Positions 32,501 through 43,000 of a stretch of 64,000 nt of DNA are shown here, piece after piece; the first letter of the stretch is position 1, and each line of letters begins with the position of its first letter. The notes beneath the pieces are model-generated. The model worked only from the letters and a program-made list of their open reading frames with translations. It was not told where the DNA came from and did not search any database. Origin of the DNA: Macrostomum hystrix (lineage: Eukaryota > Platyhelminthes > Macrostomidae); assembly GCA_950097015.1 (NCBI GenBank), contig CATNEN010000038.1:11821001-11885000 (forward strand). Reading direction: 5' to 3'. Both the position numbers and the translations under genes were made by a program.

Positions 32501-34264
32501 GGTCCCTGTCCTTATCCCTCTCCTTATCATTATCCTTATCCCGCTCACGATCCCGATCCTTTGCCGACTTTCGCTCTCGGTCGACAGTCTTCTCTCCGCG
32601 TTCTCGGTCCTTGCCTCGGTCCCTGTCGCGATCCCGATCCTGGTCCCTGTTCCGCTCCTTTTCGCGAGACCTGGAGCCGCCGTCCGGCTTTGGTGAGTCT
32701 CTAGCGTCGGCGGGGACGGCTGGTTCCGCTGTGGGCCGACTAAAAGAACGATGAAAAAAGGACAGGAGAGAAGTGCGGGATTAATCTTTGATCACCTTAG
32801 GAGCGGAAAGCAGTGAGTAGATAACGTACATTGCTGATGGCGGTGGCTTGGGGACACGAAAATGTTCTGCATAAATAACTTTACAGTAAAAAATATGTTC
32901 TTATTTACTACTACTAGTTAAGTAGGGAGATTTGGGAATGTTACCGCGATCCGTAATCCCATCTCTTTTCACAACTCGCATTGTCCAAACCCTGACAATG
33001 GGCCGGCAGCAATGCGACGGCAGTGGCCGAAGATGGTGGCTGAGCATTTTCCTGGAGTGCGCGTGCGTAAGCAATGATGCTGTACATGTGTTCTGTTGCA
33101 CCCCGAGTCAAATTCCCCCAAAAAGTCGCTTGCTAACAATACTGCACATGTAATAAATTATTTAACGATTGTTCCAACCCGCGACTGCGGCTGCAAACTG
33201 TTCAAGGTCACAGTCAACTGAGGCTGCCCAAGACGCACAATAGCGATCGATGTCTAGAAAAGAAAAATGCAAAGAATGAACAGAATTGTTTTTTGTTAAG
33301 TTACGCCAAGTACTTCAGATTTTGCGACTGCTGTACAGCTCCGGTAGACACAGGGGCCGCTAGAAAAAAACCGGGTACTCAACTCCTAGCAGCTAGAGAA
33401 AATTCTTTTCATAGATATTGCTTAAACACTACTTTAAGTAACAGAGAGAGGGGATATTTCGGGAATCATTGGCTAGACATACTCAGAGCAATGGCCAGCG
33501 CAATCAGCGAGGCAGCCAAATTGTGACAACTGTCAAATGCCGATGAGGCCTGCGGGGTGTTGAACAGTTGATTGAGTAGTTGCTGAGTTGGCCGCTTTCA
33601 ATCCACTTTTTTCAGCTACTAAGTTTCAACTCACTTTTGGCAAAAAAAACTAATTAACTAGGCCTATTTTATTCGCAGCAAAACAGACATACCCTTCCAA
33701 TTGTATTGGTCACCGAGTTATTTTTTGTTAAAAAAATAATCTCGGATTCGTGACTATTAGTGAACCGATTTGGTAGGCCTACATTCTTTCAGCGTCAGCG
33801 ATGCAGCAACCTACGCATTTAGTGTGTGTTTGTATGCACATGGAGCCCCGGCTTTACTTTAACAAGATGACAAATATTATTACACTGTATTACAATATCA
33901 TTTCATCATTTATACAATGAACTTTGAAATATGAAGTTGGTCAAGAATTATCCTAGAATGTGACACAGCATTTAGTAAAAAATAATACAAATGATTTGAT
34001 AAAACAGAGAACTTGTACTCACATAGCTTCAGGTGAATGACCTGCTGAAGGTTGCTCATTAGCAGGGCTGGCCTTTTGCGTTGACCGAGGTGCAACCTAA
34101 ACATATAGAGGAAATTGTTGTAATGAAAATAAGAATATTTTTGGAATGTGCCTATAGTATTAAATATCAAGCAATCAATTTAGCTAGATTAAACTCACCT
34201 TTGTTAGCTTTTTATATGGAGCCTCTAGAAGCTCTTCAACATCAAAGCTTAAATCTTCCGACAT
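29519..34264 (-). CDS. RBM39: RNA-binding protein 39 / CAPER (SR-like splicing factor)
   Basis: RBM39 is a nuclear U2AF65-related splicing factor and transcription coactivator. Productive exons are 34264-34199, 34096-34023, 32739-32051, 31117-30765 and 30160-29519, all in phase, 607 residues. The N-terminus MSEDLSFDVEELLEAPYKK matches the conserved start of the family (human: EAMLEAPYKK). Next come a long RD/ER/RS-rich domain, RRM1 (ARTVFVWQMSLRIRPRDL to AIGLTG), the GVPIQVQSAQAEKNRA linker, RRM2 (VKIYVGSLHPSITDEMLRGI to QLNGFDLAGRAMK), the LMARLAEGTGLAIP segment and a C-terminal UHM (CFVLSNMFTPE to PLPSYHKMFPEA). It is somewhat longer than human RBM39 because of Ala-rich insertions. A 37-nt cassette at 32866-32830 would break the frame. 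A 30-bp minisatellite lies between the RRM exons and a SINE in the last intron. Confidence 0.96.
30215..30345 (+). mobile_element. tRNA-like SINE remnant (family B)
   Basis: Contains ggagttcgaatctttgaagg (box B-like) and, about 45 nt later, caatgtccttgaacaataca, the conserved post-head word seen in family B copies at 38850 and 43957. No clear box A. Confidence 0.4.
30407..30713 (-). mobile_element. tRNA-derived SINE (family A), reverse orientation
   Basis: Box A complement ccgctctgcca (30692-30702) and box B complement ggaatcgaac (30648-30657) mark a well preserved head at the right end. The tail is (taa)n at 30407-30420. Flanks share ctagcta, a likely target duplication. Internal duplication of tgtacatctga...cagcctgac. 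Inserted in RBM39's last intron, ending about 50 nt past the donor at 30764. Confidence 0.9.
31235..32000. repeat. 30-bp minisatellite between RBM39 RRM exons
   Basis: About 25 copies of ggattaagaattcagggacc plus aagacctga variants, period near 30 bp, many containing GAATTC. Some copies alternate 'cttgaaagatttataattcaggcacc', giving a partial two-unit pattern. It fills the intron 31118-32050. Confidence 0.93.
32830..32866 (-). CDS. RBM39: Candidate 37-nt poison cassette exon of RBM39
   Basis: Flanked on the minus strand by acceptor tttatgcag and donor gtacgt. Length is 1 modulo 3. The exon upstream (ends 34023) leaves two bases and the exon downstream (starts 32739) supplies one, so direct joining keeps frame; inserting the 37 nt shifts it and reaches a TAG 13 codons into the next exon, predicting nonsense-mediated decay. 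An undetected partner exon of compensating length is the alternative. Confidence 0.45.
33100..34020. other. RBM39 intron without recognised features
   Basis: This part of the intron between the exon ending 34023 and the RS-domain exon shows no minisatellite or SINE. A minus-strand pyrimidine-AG around 33215 could open an extra small exon but no donor was convincing. No product recognised. Confidence 0.3.
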
Positions 34265-37031
34265 GATTTGTCTGGAATGTGTACCAAACATTGGACAGAA
34301 AAGTTAATAAGCAATTTAAGCAAATATTTACAAATACAAATGTCAAACAAAAATGACTTTGTGGAACATTTATTTTCTAAGTAAAGCAAAATTATAATTA
34401 TTAGATAATAACACTATTTGTATATGAAAAATATACTATGAACATATTACATACTAAGTAGTTTGTTGTGACATTTGTTGTTGTGACATATAGAGACATT
34501 TAACAGCCATGTAAAATTACAAATAAAAATAAAAGTTATAGTAAATAAGCCTATGTTTCACATTTGTGAGGTAAAAACCATTTTATTTGAGTACTTTGAT
34601 TTCCCAATTTCCAAGTGGATTAAAAATAGCATTCACAGATCACAATTTGCAATTTGGATTTAGGTCTACTTTCAAGTCCCTACCTATTCTTCTCTGAGCA
34701 TAAGGCTTTTGCTTCAGAGTAGTGTATAGTGTACACTATCAATGTATAGTGTAAAAGAATAACAATGATATATAATATGTGTGACAAGTTTGGTGCTGAC
34801 TAGAATTCTGCTGGTTGACTTGTATGATTATTTTGATAGACTTCTTTCGTGTTAAGTCAATACAATTCAAATTAAAACACGTAACTATGACAAAAGATTT
34901 TGTAAGTTGTTATTACACAATAATTAAAAAGGATGACATTAATGTCGGTTAATGAATGTATAGGTTGAAATGTAGAACACTGTTGTAACACACTGGCAAC
35001 TTTGTCAATCTATTGGCTTGAGGGTTCAACAAAACATTCAAACCCAAAAAGCCTTGTTTCAAAGAACAGAACCGAGTGGATAAAATTGAAATTAACTGCA
35101 CAGCATATTTATAGAAAGAGTTTTAGACCTATTCATACAAGCTGCCATGTGGATAAGCAGAAAATTATTGGCATGGCTCCGTGTGGATAAAATTGAAATT
35201 ATCGGCATGGGACCATGGGAATAAGCCCTGCCTTTTTTGCTTGCTAGGCATAATATTATTGACTAGGGCCTACCTATTGTAGCTAGGCCTTGACAAAATG
35301 GCTAATTGAAATTGCCTAAGTCTGGTCGCTGGTCCTGGTTATTGGGAATGTGATAAACATTGTATAGGGCCTATAGGCCTAATGATATGCCCTATAATTA
35401 GGCCTATGATACTACAAGTCATCCATGCACACCTAGACAAGTTCAGAATTAGATGGGAGAAGGACAGTTTGAACTCAGCTAGGTAGTAGCCATTACAGTC
35501 CGCAGAAAAAATCACATTCGTCATTTTAACCTTTAAGCCACAGGCTGTAACTGTAAGGCTGTTTAAAATTATATAAGAACCATAAAAAGCTCAATAACTT
35601 GGACCATATAGAACTACATCCTTGAGCTCAGGACGAATCTGCAACACTAAGGGCCCAGACGCTAGGTAAAGGTGAGATGAGCTCTGGCTTGGGGTTGACA
35701 GAAAGCAAAATGGTGAAATCTGCGGAAGAAGTAAGTCCGAAAAAGGTTGTCAATAATAACGACAAAAAAATCCGGAAATTCTCTATTTGATAATATATAA
35801 TGTACTTGTAGCTAATAAAGACGCAAGTGCTAACTTTTATAAATTTTTTAAAAAATGCTCAACCTAGCACATTGGGACCGAATAAGTTCTGTTCGAAGCA
35901 TTTTTGTAAACAAATTTTGTATAATAAGTAAAACAAAAATTCTATAAATCCTATCTTAATTAAACTTGACCAAAACGGCTTACTTTAAAAATGATGTGCA
36001 GCAAATATATTTTATCCAATTCGTACCACGCCATTTTTGACATTGCAAGGTTGAATTGTTGTGTGGATTTTGAAATAACAATGTTTCCTACAAAATAGAC
36101 ATCTCTGCACAAAAAACTATAACAGGAGTAAAATAAAAATAGACTTTATGAGTGAAATTTTATTACTCCTTATACACTGCCAAGGCATGGGAACCAAAAA
36201 TATCCCGGCGTGCCTTTCTCTTTTACATTCAGTAAATAAAATTTACCTTTGGCTTCTTGTTATAAATTATTTTAACCTATTTTCGAACTTTGTTAAGGAA
36301 AGAAAAGTCATGAATGTATTGTTTGGATTAGCATATAGTAAGGATGTATAGCACTTTCTTCACATTTTTCTGTCGCTATAACATGATTGCACAAACTTTT
36401 AGAATGCAGCTCTATATGAAGTTTGATTTCAATTATTATCATGTTTGCTTGCCCAACAAATTGAGAATTAAATGAATACGTATATTGCAAAGAAATACTG
36501 TTCATACATGCGCAAGCTCCCAAATCTTAGCCGGCCATGCAACTTAGTTTTTGCTCTATCTACGACTTAGTTTGCTCTCATTTGCGACTTAGTTCGTTTC
36601 ATTGCTCCATTTACGTCTTAGTTTGCTCTCATTTGCTCTATTTTTCTCTCCCCTTTTTCCTTTTCTTCATGCCTTCCTTTTTTGTCCCTTGGTCCCCCTT
36701 TGATTTTTTTGCGCTTGATCAATTTGTTTTTGTGACTTATCTTGCTTGGCACTCATTTTACCTGGCCAGTTTGGACAGGTTGGCTGGGTGTTGCACATGT
36801 ATGATACTGTTGGATAAGTTTCTAACAGAATTTACAATTCTAGGCTTATTCTTTATCGTTTTATGGTAACAGTTGAATATTTAACAAAAAGCTGAATAGT
36901 TTTTAAAACAATATTTTTAACAATTTCTTCTCTTCTGTGTCAATCATCAATAACAATATGTATTCACAAGGCAATTATACTTTTCAGCTTTAAATGAGAT
37001 TATTTGTTGCAACTATCACCATTTCAGCGGC
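34265..37031. other. Intergenic region between divergent RBM39 and UGCG
   Basis: A minus-strand AG (cacattccag) lies 7 nt before the RBM39 ATG and a plus-strand AG (ccatttcag) 4 nt before the UGCG ATG, fitting trans-splicing. At 36536-36640 there are imperfect repeats of cgacttagtttgctctcatt. Otherwise AT-rich, with no exon recognised. Promoters of both genes should lie here but no core element was assigned. Confidence 0.4.
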
Positions 37032-40000
37032 ATGGTAACTAGTTGGCTGGCTAAAATCATGGACGAAATAACCACAGCCTATATTCTGTTTGTCTTGGCA
37101 GTTGTGCCCCTAGTTATCTGGATCTTTCAAATGTTATTTTTTGCCCTGGCTTGGTATGCTTGGTAAGAATGGCCAACAGCATTATAATTTTAATTTAATT
37201 ATTTAAATAATTTTATTTATGTGTCATTTGTAGATTTCTGTTATTTTATAAGCCTATATAGCATCTTGACTTAAGCTGCAGTGGTACATGTAGAGTTAAC
37301 TAAATGATCTGCTAGTTAGCATCTGTCAGTCTATCTTATGTGAGTAGTTAATGTCCATAAGCAACAAAGCTGTGTGATATCTGCAAAAAAGTTTGGTGAT
37401 TGTTTGGAGCACAATAACTAATATAGTAACATGAACTGTTTAAAAGAATTACAATAAGAAAAAGGAAAAGTAAGTCTGAAGATAATATGAAAAAGTTAAA
37501 ACCATCATTAAAGTGACAGAATATGGCTGATGAGCATGAAATATGACACTTTAAAGGGGTTGTAAATTAAATTCAGAGGCAAATTGTTTGCAATAAAATA
37601 AATTGGGATTTTAATGATTTGGGATTTAAATGAGTCTATCTAAACACATTCAAAGTATTTATTGCAAACTTCTCATTATAAAATTGCATTTGGAGAACAG
37701 AAAACAGTAATGAATGCACATGCTACTTGTCAGTCACTATTTTCAAATTTTTATTTTTTAAATAGTCGGCGCTACCTGTACCATCCGAAGACTGCTGGCG
37801 ATGTGATTGGTGACTTACCTGGTGTTTCAATCATCAAGCCGCTAATGGGAGTTGATCCATATTTAGAGGGCAACCTGGAGTCGCATTTCACTCTACAATA
37901 TCCTCGGCTAGAGTTGCTGCTATGCGTCCAGGATGAACATGACCCCGTGATTGAACTTGTGCACAAATTGAGGACTCGATTTCCTGAGGTCGACTGTCAG
38001 CTGTTTGTTGGTGAGTTAAAACAAATTTACTCATTTTTTTTCATTTGGCAGAGACTTATAGCCGCTGGCACAGACGCAGCCATTTATTCAAATGTTGTGT
38101 ACAGCTGTACAACCTGTCATTATGTATCAACCATGTCTCGACCATAGACAAAAGCCTTCATTGTCGTTCCTCTCAAACATGTCTTGACCATAATTAATGA
38201 CCGATTATTTGAAATCTCCCTTTACCGTAATGCAAAATAAGCGGTCATTAATGAAACTATTCAGACCGCGTTTTTGTCTATGGTCAAGATATGGTTGAGC
38301 GGTACGACAATAGAGTGAAAGGCTTTTGATTCCCGTTAGAACTGTGTAACAATACCAATAGTACATAGTTTTTGACCGTACCATATTACTTATTCAATAA
38401 TACTGTACATATCGTTTCTATGCTCGTATATCTGGGCGTGCCCTGTGTAGGACAATAACTATTTACAAAGAAATAGACTGTATCTCAATGTCAATGGTTT
38501 TTTTAATGCTAAACAAGCAGTATCTATCATAAATATTAGTAGGTTGATGTTAGAAAATGTAATGTCAGAATCCTTACTAGATAATCCATACAATCTTCCT
38601 CGCAATATTAATCCAAATGACAATATTCTAGCTGGCAGCTGCAATTGACAGCAGCACAAATTGGAGTAGAGTAGAGTATAGTAGGCCACGCCCTCTGCTC
38701 GATAACCAGCAGATAATACATTCTTTATCTCTGATTTCTCTGCCAGTGAGAAGCAGCATAAAGCTATGCTGTGGGTGCCTATTTTAGTATTAATCTTAGT
38801 ATTTTAGTATCAACCCCCACAGAGATCCAAACTGTGGCGAGGCTACAATTTTTTGGTATCTTGTTGTGCAACTTACGCCTTTGACAGTAGAACTACCAAG
38901 CTATTTTGCCCCATTTTTATTCCATGGGGGGACAATGATTTGTTCGGCACCAGTACCAGACCGCCGAAGTCCGAGACGATGCAGGCACATTCGGGTGACA
39001 TGCTGATAAAGTTTGAATGACAAATAGTTGTCAGGGGGATTTCCCCCACTTTGATAGTTCTACTTTTAAGTGTCTTGCTAAAGAACACCAATTTTTCCAC
39101 TGGATTCGGGAATCGAACCCCCAACCTTATCTGTGTACGAGTATTCGGCAGCTAGCAAAGTTAGCAGAATCGCCTCTCCCTGGCTGCAGGTTCTACGTCG
39201 CCTAAATGACAATATCAATAAAATAAAATTATTAACCCTTTGCCCAATAGGCGGCAAGCCTGGCGTCACCAACCCGATGGTGCACAACATGGCGCCGGCC
39301 TACGAGAGAGCCAAGTATGACCTGGTCTGGGTATCGACCTCCCGCATTCGCGCATCAACCCCGATCCTGCTGGACCTGGTGGCCAGCGTCCAATCTGACG
39401 CCAAGGTGGCCATCTGTCACCAGCTGCCCTACATGATGAACGACGGCGTTGGCGGCATCGCTGCCACGGTGGAAAAGCTGGCATTCGGCTGCAACATGGG
39501 CCGCAACTATCTGGCGCTAAATAGGCTGGGCACACACGTCTTCACCGGCATGAGCTACCTGGTTAGAAAGTCCTACCTAGACGAGGTCGGTGGCCTGGCC
39601 CACTACGGGCGGTACCTGGCCGAGGACTATTTCTTGTCTCAGGCGCTGCACTCGCGCGGCTACGAACTGGTGCTAAGCGCCTTCCCTGCCCAGCAGATGG
39701 TGAGGATTTGTGGGATTGCTCATGCTGAGCACAGCTGGTCATTCATAGTATGTTAACATCTATATATACAGCTTTCCTTTTTAGTATAATTAATGATTTT
39801 CAAAGCGTAGGTTATCCGTTTCACAAATCCTAGGCAACTAGCTTTACAAATCCTGGGTAACTAGCTTTACAAATCCTGGGTAACTAGCTTCACAAATCCT
39901 GGGTAATTAGCTTCACAAATCCAGGGTAATTAGCTTTACGAATCCTAGATAACTAGCTTTACAAATGCAAGGTAATTAGCTTCACAAATCCAAGGTAATT

Positions 40001-43000
40001 AGCTTCACAAATCCTAGATAACTAGCTTTACAAATCCTAGATAACTAGCTTTACGAATCCTAGGTAATTAGCTTTATAAATCCTAGATAACTAGCTTTAC
40101 GAATCCTAGGTAATTAGCTTTACAAATCCTAGATAACTAGCTTTACGAATCCTAGGTAATTAGCTTTATAAATCCTAGATAACTAGCTTTACGAATCCTA
40201 GGTAATTAGCTTCACAAATCCTAGGTAATTAGCTTCACAAATCCTAGGTAATTAGCTTTACAAATCCTAGATAACTAGCTTTACTAATCCTTGGTAATTA
40301 GCTTTACAAATCCTAGATAACTATCTTTACGAATCCTAGGTAACTAGCTTCACAAATCCTAGATAACTAGCTTTACAAATCCTAGATAACTAGCTTTAAT
40401 AATCCTTAGTAATTAGCTTTACAAATCCTTAGTAATTAGCTTTACAAATCCTAGATAACTATCTTTACGAATCCTAGCTAACTAGCTTCACAAATCCTAG
40501 GCAATTAGCTTCACAAATCCTAGGTAATTAGCTTTACAAATCCTAGATAACTATCTTTACGAATCCTAGGTAACTAGCTTCACAAATCCTAGATAACTAG
40601 CTTTACAAATCCTAGATAACTAGTGTTGTACCTGTGGTAGCGTGGCACACACAATTGGCAAATAACCAAGACAGGACACTGGATTCCGAGAGGAGATTTT
40701 ACCGGCCTCAACACTGAATGCTTCGTAGCAGTGGAGCAATCCGGTAGTCAGGCTAGATTACCTTGTTTCCTCGGAGTCTATTTGAATCAATCTATGATTC
40801 CCGAGACTTAGCACTCTGCTCTGAAATTCGACGGTGTACCTTGCTTCTAAATGCAATACACGATCCAACTTCTCAATAAGTTAGCAGATGTTTGAGATCC
40901 CGAAGGCTCAAAAAGCATGAAGAAAAGAAGACAGAAACGTGCTCTCAATATAAAGAAATAGTGCTACCATGATAACAACACCATCTCAAGGATTCGTCGG
41001 ACTGTGCTCTACTTATAGTAGGAGCATTTGAGCGTTGTTCTGCCAGTCTTCTTCCGAACTTAAGCGATTGCACCACGGTGTGCAATGTGACTCAGTGCGC
41101 AGACAGAGCTGGAAAGAGAGAGAGAGAGAGCGGAGGGGGTGGCGAGCGGAGGTGACAGTGCACGGGAAACACTAACTACCAACCCTAGCCCTCCCACAGA
41201 CCTAGAACAGCCTGACTCACAGATTGCCTGGAGGCTGCTCAGCAGTCTACAGCACATCACTAGCTTTACTAATCCTTGGTAATTAGCTTTACAAATCCTA
41301 GATAACTATCTTTACGAATCCTAGGTAACTAGCTTCACAAATCCTAGATAACTAGCTTTACAAATCCTAGATAACTAGCTTTACTAATCCTTGGTAATTA
41401 GCTTTACAAATCCTAGATAACTATCTTTACAAATCCTAGCTAACTAGCTTCACAAATCCTAGATAACTAGCTTTACTAATCCTTGGTAACTAGCTTCACA
41501 AATCCTAGATAACTAGCTTTACAAATCCTAGATAACTAGCTTTACTAATCCTTGGTAATTAGCTTTACAAATCCTAGATAACTATCTTTACGAATCCTAG
41601 GTAACTAGCTTCACAAATCCTAGATAACTAGCTTTACAAATCCTAGATAACTAGCTTTACTAATCCTTGGTAATTAGCTTTACAAATCCTAGATAACTAT
41701 CTTTACGAATCCTAGCTAACTAGCTTCACAAATCCTAGGCAATTAGCTTCACAAATCCTAGGTAATTAGCTTTACAAATCCTAGATAACTATCTTTACGA
41801 ATCCTAGGTAACTAGCTTCACAAATCCTAGATAACTAGCTTTACAAATCCTAGATAACTAGTGTTGTACCTGTGGTAGCGTGGCACACACAATTGGCAAA
41901 TAACCAAGACAGGACACTGGATTCCGAGAGGAGATTTTACCGGCCTCAACACTGAATGCTTCGTAGCAGTGGAGCAATCCGGTAGTCAGGCTAGATTACC
42001 TTGTTTCCTCGGAGTCTATTTGAATCAATCTATGATTCCCGAGACTTAGCACTCTGCTCTGAAATTCGACGGTGTACCTTGCTTCTAAATGCAATACACG
42101 ATCCAACTTCTCAATAAGTTAGCAGATGTTTGAGATCCCGAAGGCTCAAAAAGCATGAAGAAAAGAAGACAGAAACGTGCTCTCAATATAAAGAAATAGT
42201 GCTACCATGATAACAACACCATCTCAAGGATTCGTCGGACTGTGCTCTACTTATAGTAGGAGCATTTGAGCGTTGTTCTGCCAGTCTTCTTCCGAACTTA
42301 AGCGATTGCACCACGGTGTGCAATGTGACTCAGTGCGCAGACAGAGCTGGAAAGAGAGAGAGAGAGAGCGGAGGGGGTGGCGAGCGGAGGTGACAGTGCA
42401 CGGGAAACACTAACTACCAACCCTAGCCCTCCCACAGACCTAGAACAGCCTGACTCACAGATTGCCTGGAGGCTGCTCAGCAGTCTACAGCACATCACTA
42501 GCTTTACTAATCCTTGGTAATTAGCTTTACAAATCCTAGATAACTATCTTTACGAATCCTAGGTAACTAGCTTCACAAATCCTAGATAACTAGCTTTACA
42601 AATCCTAGATAACTAGCTTTACTAATCCTTGGTAATTAGCTTTACAAATCCTAGATAACTATCTTTACAAATCCTAGCTAACTAGCTTCACAAATCCTAG
42701 ATAACTAGCTTTACTAATCCTTGGTAACTAGCTTCACAAATCCTAGATAACTAGCTTTACAAATCCTAGATAACTAGCTTTACTAATCCTTGGTAATTAG
42801 CTTTACAAATCCTAGATAACTATCTTTACGAATCCTAGGTAACTAGCTTCACAAATCCTAGATAACTAGCTTTACAAATCCTAGATAACTAGCTTTACTA
42901 ATCCTTGGTAATTAGCTTTACAAATCCTAGATAACTATCTTTACGAATCCTAGCTAACTAGCTTCACAAATCCTAGATAACTAGCTTTACTAATCCTTGG

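Noticed and set aside
32007-32696. 229-codon plus-strand frame rich in Pro, Ile and Val
   Set aside because: It is the antisense of the RD/ER-repeat and RRM1 exon of RBM39.
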